This document shows positions 44,583 through 54,142 of a stretch of 64,000 nucleotides of DNA, in pieces. The stretch spans positions 1 through 64,000 of the forward strand of contig NZ_MVDD01000001.1 in NCBI RefSeq assembly GCF_002843315.1, in the 5' to 3' direction. Made by a program: the position numbers and the translations under genes. The DNA is from Labilibaculum filiforme (lineage in GTDB: Bacteria; Bacteroidota; Bacteroidia; Bacteroidales; Marinifilaceae). The notes beneath the pieces are model-generated. The model saw only the letters and a list, made by a program, of their open reading frames with translations, made no database searches and was not told the DNA's origin. How positions within the stretch are numbered: position 1 is the first letter of the stretch; each line of letters starts with the position of its first letter.

Positions 44583-47500
44583 CTATAAATCCATTACGTT
44601 TTTGGTTGAAACTCTGTAAAAAATTGCATACAAAACAGGAACAATAATTAAAGTAATTATGGAACCAATTAACAATCCAAACATAATTGCAACAGCCATT
44701 CCTCCAAATAGCTCATCGCTAATTAAGGGAATCATTCCTAATATAGTGGTAAGCGACGCCATAACTACAGGGCGCATTCTCGAAACTGCAGAATCGATAA
44801 TTGCCACTAAAACGTCCTTCCCTTCTTTTACATCCAAATTAATCTGATCGAGCAATACAACGGCATTTTTAACCATCATTCCCATTAAACCAAGCGTTCC
44901 TAAAACAGGCATAAACCCAAATGGTTTTCCCGTAATCCACAATCCATAACTTACACCAATAAAGGCCAATGGTAAAATGGATAAAATAATAATTGGCTGT
45001 CGGAAATTATTAAACAAAGCCATGATAATAATTACAATAAGTAAAAATGCCAATGGTAGAAATTTACCTATATTCTCATTCGCATCGGTACTATTCTTGT
45101 GTTCGCCCAACCATTCCAAATCATACCCTTCAGGTAAAACAATTGCTTCTATTTTATCATGAATTTGATTGTAGGTATCTGGAGCATTATATCCTGGAGC
45201 AGGATCGCATTGCGCTTTTATGGCTCTTCTTCTGTTGTAACGCTTAATTAAAGGATCTTCAAATTCTATATCCACCGACGACACCACCTGACGCAAAGGA
45301 ATACTTTGAAGTCTGGCTCCCCAAACCGGAGTATTTTCCAATGATTCAATGTATTTATCATTAGGAACTGTCGTTTTCAAATAAATTGGTAAAATATCAT
45401 CATCCTTTCTAAATACCCCAATTGGCAATCCATCGGTTGCACAAGCCAAAGCATTCGATACATCAGAACGTTGAATTCCGGTTATACGAGACTGCGCTTG
45501 TGAAAAATGAGGATTCCAAACTTTGACCGCATTTTTCCAGTTGTTAGTCACTTTAATAGCTGCAGGTTCATCAATCATTATTTGTTCTGCCTGTTCTGCC
45601 AAATCTCTTAAAACCTGAGGATCGGGACCCGAAAATTTGGCTTCAATCATAGATTCGCTCGAAATAGCAGAATAATATCGCACTCTAGCTCTTGCCCAAG
45701 AGTAGTTTTCATTTAAATATGCTTGTAATTCAGCACCAAATTTCACTGTAGTTTCGTAATCTTTGGTATCCACAATTAACTCTCCATAATTGGAATTACT
45801 CATCGTAAAAGGTCGAACCAAAGTATATCGTGCCGGTGTAGCTCCTAAACTGGTTGTTACATTCAAAACTTCTTCTTGCTCTAATAAATAAGCTTCCAGT
45901 CCGCCCAAATCTTTTTCTACCGTTTCAATATCCGCACCTTCTGGCAAAAAATATTCAACAATAAACTGATTGTATTCCAAATTAGGCATAAAAAGTTGCT
46001 TTACGCTCTTAAATACTAGAACAGAAGAAACTAAGAAAAATATTGTTCCAAGAAGAATCATTGTTTTATGACGTAATGAGTATTTTACGAAGTGACGAAA
46101 TTTCAAATAAAATTTACTTCCGTAAGGATCTGCTCCGCCTTCCTGAATATTCTCATATTTTTTACCTCTTAAGAATAAATCGCAAAAATAAGGTGTTTGA
46201 GTAAGTGATAATATCCAACTTAAAAACAAAGATATTGCTACGACTTGAAATAAACTCTCACAAAATTCGCCCGTCGCATCTGGCGACATGTAAATAGGTA
46301 AAAAAGCCAAAATGGCAACTATTGTAGCTCCTAATAAAGGCATAGCTGTTTGCCGAGCTGTTCTGCTCATTGCCTCATCTCTACGAATTCCCTTTTTTAA
46401 ATCAACCAAAATACCGTCGGCAATAACAATTGCATTATCCACCAGCATTCCCATGGCAATAATAATGGCCGCCAAACTTACCCGTTGCAACATGATATCC
46501 ATACTAAGCATGACAATGAAAGTGCCCAATATAGTGAATATCAGACCACTACCTATCAGCAAACCGGTTCTAAAACCCATAGCTAACAACAGTACAAATA
46601 CTACAATCAACACCGACTCTATCAAATTTATCATAAAAGAATCAATAGCAATACTAACACGCTCTGGCTGGTAAAAAACCGGATTTACATTTATTCCTAC
46701 AGGAATAGTAGATTTCAAAACATCTATGCGTTGCTGTACCCGCTCGCCCAACTCAATAACATTACCACCTTTTTTCATGGCAATTGCCAATCCAATAGCT
46801 GGTATCTTATCATACTTTAACTTGGTGGAATATGGGGTTACATAGTCTTCTTTAATATTAGCAACATCTTTTAAATAAATTGGACTTTTACCATAAGCAG
46901 AAATCAAAATATTCTGTAAATCCTCTAGTTCATGAAAACTACCTTCCGAAGCAATTCGAATTCTATCTCCTCCAACTTTCATGCTTCCAGGATCAACCAT
47001 TTGATTCTGATTGTTCAAAATCTCAATCACTTTAGCAGGATGTATTCCCAAATAAGCCAACTTCTCCTGTGACAACTCCACATTGATACAACTTCGTTGT
47101 TCCCCAAAAAGATCAACTCTTTTCACCCCTTCTACCAACAATAGTTCTCGTTTCATAAAACGAGCATAGTCCTGAATTTCCTCATCCGAAAACCCATCAC
47201 CACTCAAAGCCATAAAAATACCATATACATCACCAAAATCATCCACAACCATCGGTTTACCTGCTCCTTGAGGCATAGCAACACTTATATCGTTTACTTT
47301 ACGCCTAAGGATATCCCATATCTGTGGCAAATCTTTTGTTCGTACCGATTTTGCGATATTAACAGTAATTTCGGAGTATCCTGCCATTGATCGGGATTCA
47401 ATATTATCAATATTGTCCATCGATTGAATGGCAGTTTCTAAAATATCGGTGACTCTCAATTCCACCTCATGTGGTGAAGCTCCTGGATACTGAGTAATCA

Positions 47501-47639
47501 CCAAAGCAGTTTTCACACTAATTTCGGCATCTTCGAGTTTGCCCATTTTAAAGAAAGCGGCTACTCCTCCAAATGCAATTGCAATTAATACAAAAAGGAG
47601 TACTTTTCGCCGTTTCAAAACAGCATCTGTAAAACTCAT
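44583..47639 (-). CDS. RND-family efflux permease
   Basis: The 1018-residue inner-membrane protein has the 12-helix, two-porter-loop layout of AcrB/MexB-type pumps. The proton-relay aspartate lies in helix 4 (GMLVDNAIVIADGILVD; AcrB has two consecutive Asp where this has Asp-Asn), and the paired Lys of helix 10 is in MGMMVKNAVVLL. The early sequence (VITQYPGASPHEVELRVTDILE) is typical. The substrate is unknown. It overlaps the adaptor gene by 4 bases (ATGA), showing tight coupling. Confidence 0.93.
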   Translation of the reverse strand: MSFTDAVLKRRKVLLFVLIAIAFGGVAAFFKMGKLEDAEISVKTALVITQYPGASPHEVELRVTDILETAIQSMDNIDNIESRSMAGYSEITVNIAKSVRTKDLPQIWDILRRKVNDISVAMPQGAGKPMVVDDFGDVYGIFMALSGDGFSDEEIQDYARFMKRELLLVEGVKRVDLFGEQRSCINVELSQEKLAYLGIHPAKVIEILNNQNQMVDPGSMKVGGDRIRIASEGSFHELEDLQNILISAYGKSPIYLKDVANIKEDYVTPYSTKLKYDKIPAIGLAIAMKKGGNVIELGERVQQRIDVLKSTIPVGINVNPVFYQPERVSIAIDSFMINLIESVLIVVFVLLLAMGFRTGLLIGSGLIFTILGTFIVMLSMDIMLQRVSLAAIIIAMGMLVDNAIVIADGILVDLKKGIRRDEAMSRTARQTAMPLLGATIVAILAFLPIYMSPDATGEFCESLFQVVAISLFLSWILSLTQTPYFCDLFLRGKKYENIQEGGADPYGSKFYLKFRHFVKYSLRHKTMILLGTIFFLVSSVLVFKSVKQLFMPNLEYNQFIVEYFLPEGADIETVEKDLGGLEAYLLEQEEVLNVTTSLGATPARYTLVRPFTMSNSNYGELIVDTKDYETTVKFGAELQAYLNENYSWARARVRYYSAISSESMIEAKFSGPDPQVLRDLAEQAEQIMIDEPAAIKVTNNWKNAVKVWNPHFSQAQSRITGIQRSDVSNALACATDGLPIGVFRKDDDILPIYLKTTVPNDKYIESLENTPVWGARLQSIPLRQVVSSVDIEFEDPLIKRYNRRRAIKAQCDPAPGYNAPDTYNQIHDKIEAIVLPEGYDLEWLGEHKNSTDANENIGKFLPLAFLLIVIIIMALFNNFRQPIIILSILPLAFIGVSYGLWITGKPFGFMPVLGTLGLMGMMVKNAVVLLDQINLDVKEGKDVLVAIIDSAVSRMRPVVMASLTTILGMIPLISDELFGGMAVAIMFGLLIGSIITLIIVPVLYAIFYRVSTKNVMDL

Positions 47640-48724
47640 AATTGACCTCCAATATTAGAATTCGACTTCTGTTTCAATTGCTTAACTTTCTGCCCTTCGC
47701 GAAGACTATTAACTCCTGCTGCCACAATTAAATCTCCATCCGAAACACCTTCCGTAATAGTTATCATTCCCATTGAATCGAAGCCTTTCATCTGTACGTG
47801 TTTGCTTTCTACACAATCGGATGTTTGATTATAAACCCACACATATGATTTACCATCTTTGCTAAAAACAGACTCTACTGGAACTTTGCAATCTGTGGTA
47901 TTTGTGGCCTTTAATTTTGTTGTGATACTAGCTACCATTCCTGGTACAATTTGTTTGTTCTGCGTATCAATTTTCAATCTCATTCGGAAGAAATTGTCGC
48001 CATTTGGTTTTTTCTCTATTTCGATTAATTGAAGACCAAACTCCGTATTTGGGAAATTCTCGAACTTGGCATTAAAATCAGCAAATAGATTGTTTTGAAA
48101 AAAATCATTTTCACTTAAGGCTACAGAAACTTCTAAATTATTTAAATCTAAAAGTGAAACAATAGGTTGCCCAGCTCCTATCTTCTCAAAATTCTCGGTA
48201 TACATCGCCTGTACATATCCCGAAAACGGTGCGTAAATTTTAGTGTCATTTAATGCATTCTCGGCTGCTTCTTTCTGCGCTTTGGCCAATTTAAATGCCG
48301 CTTGAATTTGGTCGTAGACACTTTTTGATGTGCTTTTTTTCTCATACAATCCGGTATATCGTTCTGCTTGCAATTTTGCATTTTCAAACTGTGCCTTCGC
48401 AGCCTCTAATCGCACCAAATAGTCACGTTCATTCAAGGCAGCTATTAATTCCCCTTTCTTAACAAACTTCCCTTCATCCACATTTAATTTTACAAGAGGA
48501 CCCGAGATTTGAAAAGCTAATTTCACTTCTCTCGATTCCTTAACCAAGCCAGTAAACATCTTAATTGATGCTTTACCGTTATCTTGCCCCACTTTAAAAA
48601 CCTTAACTGGTTGAAGAATTTCCTTTGTGGGTTCTGCTTTTTCTTTGCATGCAAAAATCCCTACCGACAATATTGCCGTAAACATTACGATTTTCATCAT
48701 TTTCGTCATTTTCATCATTTTCAT
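47636..48724 (-). CDS. RND efflux periplasmic adaptor lipoprotein
   Basis: The 362-residue protein has a lipoprotein signal ending in Cys26 (SVGIFACKE), then the lipoyl/hairpin/beta-barrel arrangement of membrane-fusion proteins (GPLVKLNVDEGKFVKKGELIAALNERDY; coiled-coil LEAAKAQFENAKLQAERYTGLYEKK; KIYAPFSGYVQAMYTENFEKIGAGQPI). It links permease and TolC. The start is ambiguous, because the first codons are 9-base tandem repeats with several in-frame ATG codons (48689-48724). Confidence 0.9.
   Translation of the reverse strand: MKMMKMTKMMKIVMFTAILSVGIFACKEKAEPTKEILQPVKVFKVGQDNGKASIKMFTGLVKESREVKLAFQISGPLVKLNVDEGKFVKKGELIAALNERDYLVRLEAAKAQFENAKLQAERYTGLYEKKSTSKSVYDQIQAAFKLAKAQKEAAENALNDTKIYAPFSGYVQAMYTENFEKIGAGQPIVSLLDLNNLEVSVALSENDFFQNNLFADFNAKFENFPNTEFGLQLIEIEKKPNGDNFFRMRLKIDTQNKQIVPGMVASITTKLKATNTTDCKVPVESVFSKDGKSYVWVYNQTSDCVESKHVQMKGFDSMGMITITEGVSDGDLIVAAGVNSLREGQKVKQLKQKSNSNIGGQL
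48689..48724 (-). repeat. Four 9-base tandem repeats at the adaptor start
   Basis: The coding strand reads ATGAAAATG, ATGAAAATG, ACGAAAATG, ATGAAAATC, giving the peptide MKMMKMTKMMKI. Gain or loss of a unit would keep the frame but change the number of possible start codons. Confidence 0.65.
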
Positions 48725-48745
48725 CCTGTCGCTTTTGAACTTTAA

Positions 48746-48763
48746 CGGTTCACCCGGTTCACT
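48746..48763. promoter_or_regulatory. Direct repeat in the TetR-adaptor gap, candidate operator
   Basis: CGGTTCACC and CGGTTCACT are adjacent 9-base units, 22 bases upstream of the adaptor start and next to a TetR gene. They could be the regulator's site or a promoter-proximal element; TetR proteins usually bind inverted rather than direct repeats, which weakens the case. Confidence 0.35.
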
Positions 48764-48856
48764 TTAGTAAAAAAAATAAAAGAAGCATTTCAACTTCAAA
48801 TTAGAATATCCTACAAAATCAATTAAGCAGAATTTGTTACCGCCTATAAATTATAT

Positions 48857-49432
48857 TTATAATAGTATTCCTATTCCTCGAAATGCAGTAATAAACACTG
48901 CTCTCAATCGTCTGATTATTTCCTCGTTAGAATAATCACTCCTTATGTAGAATTCATTTAGAGCTTCCACCGATTCCAAAAAATAATCAACATTAATATC
49001 CGATCTTATTAGTTTATTATTTTGCCACACTATAAATCGATGATGCATTTTTACGATCATCTTATCATAGTTAGCTTTAACATCCTTTTCTATTAAAGGA
49101 TATTCCTTATAAATCTGGTCAATTAAAATCTTCTGACTCTCAACTGCATAGTTAAAATAGTTGTCTAAAAATTGATTAAATGCAAGTACTGGATCATCCT
49201 GTTTCATGATTGGATCTAGAACCTTTACAATATTAATATCGAAAATTTCCAATGCAATTTCCCGAATCAAATCCTCTTTCGATCCAATTATTTTATACAA
49301 AGTAGCTTTTGCCAAGCCACACTCCTTAGCAAGGTCCACCATATTCAAGCCACGCAAACCAAACTTTAAAATCATCTCCATGGCTACTTTGGTGACCCGT
49401 TCCTGAATTTCTATTTTATCCGTTTTTGCCAT
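48857..49432 (-). CDS. TetR-family transcriptional regulator
   Basis: Start placed at 49432 (MAKTDKIEIQERVTKVAMEMI), where the DNA-binding domain begins, not the in-frame ATG at 49480. The 191-residue protein has the TetR helix-turn-helix (GLRGLNMVDLAKECGLAKATLYKIIGSKEDLI, residues 27-58) and a C-terminal all-helical ligand domain. It heads the operon for the adaptor, permease and TolC genes downstream and most likely represses it in response to a pump substrate. Confidence 0.87.
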   Translation of the reverse strand: MAKTDKIEIQERVTKVAMEMILKFGLRGLNMVDLAKECGLAKATLYKIIGSKEDLIREIALEIFDINIVKVLDPIMKQDDPVLAFNQFLDNYFNYAVESQKILIDQIYKEYPLIEKDVKANYDKMIVKMHHRFIVWQNNKLIRSDINVDYFLESVEALNEFYIRSDYSNEEIIRRLRAVFITAFRGIGILL

Positions 49433-50161
49433 AATTGAACTTGAATAGTATTCTGAGGACAAATGTATAAAATATTTCATTCGTACAAGTCTCCATATTC
49501 ATTTTTAATATTAATTTAAAATAGAACTATAAACACACATTACTAATCCCGATACAAATCAAAATTTATAGCAAAAAAATAGGGGAATATCAATATTCTT
49601 AAGAAGGCTTACTTCCTGTAGTAAGTCATTTTCACCGAGAAGAAAAACTATTAGTCCTATTAATGAATGTACTGCTAATTCATTGAATTTTGATCACTAT
49701 CTACTTGTAAGGTGACAATAAATTTATAATGAAAAAGTGAGCTATAAGCTAATAATTTAGACTGTCAAAAAAGAAGGAGAAATTAACAATCATCTATCCC
49801 GAAGTATAACAAGGTCGAATTGGAACTTTAGCCTTAGTAGAAATAAAAAAAACGACGAATAATATAGTAGAGAACAATAAAAAGGGAACTAAACCTTAGA
49901 TTTTTATGCATCTGTATTTTTTAAAACCCTTTATAAAATATTAGATGGAGATTTTACTTGCGACACGAATATTTACATTCTATTAGAAAATGCACAATAA
50001 AAGCACCACTATATTTAGAGAAACACAAAAGCATATAGAACGAAGAAAATACCTACTATTTTTCAAGCTACATGAATGCAATAAAGTAGTTAAACTACTA
50101 ATTGTGGCTTAAGCGAATGAAAATTACAAAGTACACTCGAAATTATTTTTCTAACACTACG
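49433..50161. other. Long AT-rich intergenic stretch
   Basis: About 730 bases with no convincing gene. Near 49465 an imperfect inverted repeat (GACAAATG...CATTCGTAC) lies just upstream of the TetR gene and may be part of its promoter or an operator. A stop-free stretch of about 33 codons near 49760-49860 reads somewhat like a decayed frame, but nothing identifies it. Confidence 0.4.
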
Positions 50162-51265
50162 CTATATAAAAGACTTTTCGGACGCAATCTCTTCGAAGAC
50201 CATTGATTCGACTAATGGTATCTCTACTTGAATACAAGTCCCTTTTCCAACCTGGCTATCTAATACAATTTGCCCGTTTAACAAGTCCGAAAATTCCTTC
50301 ACCAAATGTAAACCAATCCCTAAACCATAATATTTTCTTGAGTCAGAACTATCTACCTGCCAGAAAGCCTCAAACACATTGCTTTTATCTGCTTCGGTAA
50401 TTCCGATACCAGTATCTTTCACGAAAAAAGTTAAGGATTTATTCTTTTTAATCGAAAAGCCAAAACTCACTTTTCCAATATCGGTAAATTTCAATGCATT
50501 ATCTAGAAGCATTTCAAGCATTCGTTCTATTTTAGCTTTGTCGGTATAAATTTCAACATCCTGCAAAGCATAATCGTACTCCACATTAATAAACACAGAT
50601 TGTTTTTGAAATTTATACCTTTCATAAACCTCGCTAAAAAGCGAAACAACTGAAAAATGAGACAAATGAGTTTTTAATTCCCCTCTACTTAAAGCTACAA
50701 AATCAAGAAGTAATGTGCATTTCCCCTGCATCTCTCGTCCTGACTTATTAATAAAACCAGAATAAGTTCTTACCTCCGTTTCACTGTAACTAAATTTCTG
50801 AAGTAGTTGCGAAAAACCAATCACCGAATTTAAAGGAGTAAATATTTCATGACAAAGCATCGAAAGAAGATTCCTATTTAAAGCTTTGCTGAAATTTTCA
50901 TTGCCATTAGAAAGCTCTTTGCGTTGATCAAAACCAGAATCTTTTAAATCAACCATTAAACTCGTATGATTTTCATCCTTACTAAAAAATTTAAGATGAA
51001 GATAAACTAAACTTTTCCGAAAAAGGATAAATTTAATACCGCTATAACCTGCCTTCTTCAAAATCTTTCTCAATCCGAATAATTGTTCTTTATCCTCGTT
51101 TATAAGAATAGAATCAACACTCGAATGTTGAACTAAATTTAGAACTTCATCAATAAAATTTTCTTCAATTACCTCAAAAGAAAAAGTATGCATTAATCTT
51201 GATAAGATTTTTCGTTCTGTGTTATCAACACAAAACATCAATGCCGTCTTTTTATTTTTAATCAT
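50162..51265 (-). CDS. Histidine kinase with a degenerate receiver-like N-terminus
   Basis: The 367-residue protein has no membrane helix. Residues 1-105 look like a receiver fold (ALMFCVDNTERKILSRLM, DSILINEDKE) without a clear phospho-acceptor aspartate. A HisKA domain follows (H139 in MLCHEIFTPLNSVIGFSQLL) and then an ATPase domain (LLDNALKFT, VKDTGIGI, GLGIGLHLV; the usual GGTGLGL reads YYGLGIGL). It is divergent from a LytTR regulator gene at 51776, which might be linked functionally. Confidence 0.85.
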   Translation of the reverse strand: MIKNKKTALMFCVDNTERKILSRLMHTFSFEVIEENFIDEVLNLVQHSSVDSILINEDKEQLFGLRKILKKAGYSGIKFILFRKSLVYLHLKFFSKDENHTSLMVDLKDSGFDQRKELSNGNENFSKALNRNLLSMLCHEIFTPLNSVIGFSQLLQKFSYSETEVRTYSGFINKSGREMQGKCTLLLDFVALSRGELKTHLSHFSVVSLFSEVYERYKFQKQSVFINVEYDYALQDVEIYTDKAKIERMLEMLLDNALKFTDIGKVSFGFSIKKNKSLTFFVKDTGIGITEADKSNVFEAFWQVDSSDSRKYYGLGIGLHLVKEFSDLLNGQIVLDSQVGKGTCIQVEIPLVESMVFEEIASEKSFI

Positions 51266-51775
51266 TTAGTGTATTTGAATGGCTTTATTTAGCGGTGAAT
51301 AAAATCAATTTTAAAATAGCGAAACAAAAATGCGTTCTTACATTTACACTTCCAAACATAAAAATGTTTTAATACCTTAACCAACTATTAACAATAGATA
51401 ATACCCCGAACTCATCACTAACAACATTTATCTTTTCGATAGACGAAGAATAAAATTCTAATCAAATTTAAGCAAGCACTTATCAAGTTCTATTGTTCCT
51501 CTACTATAATCTTCTTCGATAAGCTAACACTTACCTACAATAAATCGCATCTCATCAACTAATTAACATCGTTCATTAAAATTCATCATTCCAATTATAT
51601 ATATTTGCCAGTTATTATCAACGCAGTTCGTAATTATAAAAATGAGATTATTCAATAAATCCAACTAAATACATTAAAATCATATTGTTAATTTTTTCAC
51701 ACCAAATACTTTCCCAGATATAAATTGAGTTTCTACTACAAAGCTTGCTTATGAACATAGGAAAACAAATACATA
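51266..51775. other. Divergent AT-rich intergenic region
   Basis: No gene is seen. A TATATTTG box at 51600-51607 matches the Bacteroidota -7 consensus exactly and could start the LytTR transcript with a long leader (about 165 bases). The remainder is AT-rich without clear repeats. Confidence 0.4.
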
Positions 51776-52288
51776 ATGAAAATGATTTGTAAAAATAAAT
51801 GCAGAATGGAACTAACAAAAACAGAAGATAAAATTGAGTATAAAATGAAAATAGAGGTAGTCCCTTTTCAATTCACTTCAACCAATACCTGGCAAAATTT
51901 AAATAAGACACTAAACCAAAACGAAAAACAGATTCAGATACAAAAGGGAAATGAGACATTATTAATTAATAGCGACACGATTGCTTACATGTATATTGAA
52001 TGCAAAATTGTTTCCTTAATCAACTTTTCGGGAAATAATTTTGTTTTACCGCTCTCTCTAAACCATTACGAAGAATTATTGGATGAGAATTTTTTTAGAG
52101 TGAATAGACAATGCATTATCAATAAATGCAATATTACAAAAATCATATCAACAAATGGAACCATTTCGGTAAGGTTAAAAGTTCCAAAAGATAAAATTGT
52201 TTCGATTACGAATAGTAAAGAAAAAGAATTTCATAAATGGATAAAGAAACTACCTAATTTCCATGAAATTACAGAAGAAATAAAATGA
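51776..52288 (+). CDS. LytTR-domain DNA-binding regulator without a receiver
   Basis: The 170-residue protein ends in a LytTR DNA-binding domain (about residues 58-165; IQIQKGNETLLINSDTIAYMYIECKIVSLINFSG, ...FRVNRQCIINKCNITKI). The N-terminal 55 residues are basic and carry neither a REC domain nor a membrane helix, so it is not a standard response regulator. Several ATG codons at the start make the exact N-terminus uncertain. It is divergent from the kinase gene at 50162. Confidence 0.82.
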   Translation: MKMICKNKCRMELTKTEDKIEYKMKIEVVPFQFTSTNTWQNLNKTLNQNEKQIQIQKGNETLLINSDTIAYMYIECKIVSLINFSGNNFVLPLSLNHYEELLDENFFRVNRQCIINKCNITKIISTNGTISVRLKVPKDKIVSITNSKEKEFHKWIKKLPNFHEITEEIK

Positions 52289-52352
52289 AAAAGAAAAAGG
52301 GTATGAAAACCAGATTATCTAATTATACCCAATTTTAAACAAACCTACACTA

Positions 52353-53402
52353 TTACATTTTCATCATCAGCATAGCTTCAAAAGTTTTCACCCACTTGTG
52401 AAAATCAGGATAAACTTCCTCGGCATGTTTTATGGTTTGAATTCTTAAAAATTCCTTCAGTTTTTTCTTTCCTCCTTTATTAATCAAAAATTCGATAAAA
52501 GAGGCTCCAACAGGATAGCTTAAATCCCTTTCATACTTGGTAGGTTCCTGCCACAATTCAAGCAATGAGAACTTATCTTTTGGTACACGAAGACGAGCAA
52601 CCTTTAATAAATTTTTATCCATTTGATCGAAATACAATCCTAAGCCTTCCTGAATCAGCATCGATTTAAACTTCGATTGCACAGCCAGCTGACAGAGCAT
52701 ATGAGAAAGTTCATATTCATTTGCCTGATTGGATAATACATTTACAATTCGAAGATCGGAATTTGAAAATGCAAGCGGTCGATTAAATTTTCGAAACGCT
52801 TCATTTCTATCACTCCAAACGAATATATCAACTTTTTTAATCGGATCTACATCCAATACCTCCGTAATTCGTTTATAGTTAATCTCATTTCTTGCAATAA
52901 ATTCACCAACATTTTCCAATTTCTTCTTGTCTTGAAAATGAAATCGAATATAATCTGTTTCAACCACTTCCCAAGCTTTATAGTAAACTTCGGTTTGAAA
53001 TAAACTCAAATATTTATGCGAATAATTAGTTGCTTCTTTTGAGCTTCTGTCATTCTGACACTCTTTTAATAATTTAACAGCTTTTTGTTCCTCGCCTTTA
53101 ACAAAATAACATTTTGCCAAATAAGCCTTACTTATCTGTTTTACCTCATTCGATATTGTTTCCGATGCAATAGATTTTTCGAGATAAGGAATTGCGATTG
53201 TAAATTGCTTAGAAGCTGTGTAAGCACGCCCTAATATCGAATTTAAATCAGGATCTACTGTATTTCCTTGCAACCTAGACTGTGCCTTCTCAATTACCTG
53301 ATCGTATTTTCCTTTCGAAAATAATTTTTTCAACTCCTTGTTTTGACTCATTAAACTAAAATGAAAAATGATTAGCAGGATGGTAATAAGGATTCTATTC
53401 AT
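52353..53402 (-). CDS. Secreted TPR protein with a peptidase-MA-like domain lacking the zinc motif
   Basis: The 349-residue protein has a signal peptide (residues 1-19), TPR-like helices (about 25-135; YDQVIEKAQSRLQ...LNSILGRAYTASKQFTIAIPYLEKSI) and a C-terminal domain (about 145-345) that resembles the gluzincin 'peptidase MA' layout. Where the HExxH zinc site should be, the sequence reads YELSHMLCQLA, so catalysis is unlikely. The later 'EGLGLYFDQM' matches the usual downstream Glu motif. Role unknown; likely periplasmic. Confidence 0.55.
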   Translation of the reverse strand: MNRILITILLIIFHFSLMSQNKELKKLFSKGKYDQVIEKAQSRLQGNTVDPDLNSILGRAYTASKQFTIAIPYLEKSIASETISNEVKQISKAYLAKCYFVKGEEQKAVKLLKECQNDRSSKEATNYSHKYLSLFQTEVYYKAWEVVETDYIRFHFQDKKKLENVGEFIARNEINYKRITEVLDVDPIKKVDIFVWSDRNEAFRKFNRPLAFSNSDLRIVNVLSNQANEYELSHMLCQLAVQSKFKSMLIQEGLGLYFDQMDKNLLKVARLRVPKDKFSLLELWQEPTKYERDLSYPVGASFIEFLINKGGKKKLKEFLRIQTIKHAEEVYPDFHKWVKTFEAMLMMKM

Positions 53403-53596
53403 CGTTTAAATTTGATTTGGAGCTGACAATTTACAGGAATAAATTGATTCACAAAATGAGTAATTACTATTCTTTACTTTTTAGTCAATAATTATTCCAA
53501 AAATAATTTTAAAATTAAGAAACAAAAAAAGCTCATTCATCAAGGACAAAAAAACCTTATGTCTGAACTTTTTTTTTTATGTCTAAGTGATTTTTT

Positions 53597-54142
53597 TTAC
53601 AAAAAGAATAGAAACGGAATAATTATTCCTATCAGAACCAACCATTTCCCTCTTCCGGCAATACCTCTTTTACCAGGAACCATGAACATTCCCGACAAAG
53701 CAAAAACAATCATTACAACAGCAAAAATATCTGCCATTAATGTCCAACCTTTTTTACTGTTGTAATGCAATTTATTAATAAAATAAACCCATTCCTTTTT
53801 CTCATACACCTCAAAAGATAAACGGCCATTCATCGGATTATAACTCCCCAATCCTCCTTTTAAGTATACATTATACTTGCTATCATCGGGAAGAATTCGA
53901 TTTAAAGAGTAATCTGTAATATTTTTGTGCCAATAAGTTGTTAACTGATCAGGGGTTAAATTCGTTGCTAACTGAATGGTTGTATATTCGGTGCGATATG
54001 CCGGATCTTCTCCATTTTTTTTATGATTTAAAATGATTCCGGAGACAGAATAAATAATAGTGATTCCAACAAAAAAATACCCTAAGTCGCGATGAATAAA
54101 CCGCAACCATTTTCTAAGCGCAACACTATTCCACAACTTCAT
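53597..54142 (-). CDS. PepSY-associated membrane protein
   Basis: The 181-residue protein has the start RKWLRFIHRDLGYFFVGITIIYSVSGIILNH, a short exposed domain, then two C-terminal membrane helices ending KRGIAGRGKWLVLIG. The pattern fits the PepSY-associated TM family (small versions of the PiuB/reductase-like membrane module). It overlaps the upstream lipoprotein gene by 17 bases on the same strand, so the two are co-translated. Metal or redox roles for the family are inferred, not shown here. Confidence 0.75.
   Translation of the reverse strand: MKLWNSVALRKWLRFIHRDLGYFFVGITIIYSVSGIILNHKKNGEDPAYRTEYTTIQLATNLTPDQLTTYWHKNITDYSLNRILPDDSKYNVYLKGGLGSYNPMNGRLSFEVYEKKEWVYFINKLHYNSKKGWTLMADIFAVVMIVFALSGMFMVPGKRGIAGRGKWLVLIGIIIPFLFFL

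Noticed and set aside
49755-49865. A stop-free stretch with a faint look of an IS30-like transposase N-terminus
   Set aside because: No start codon, no helix-turn-helix pattern that holds up, and no terminal repeats were found.
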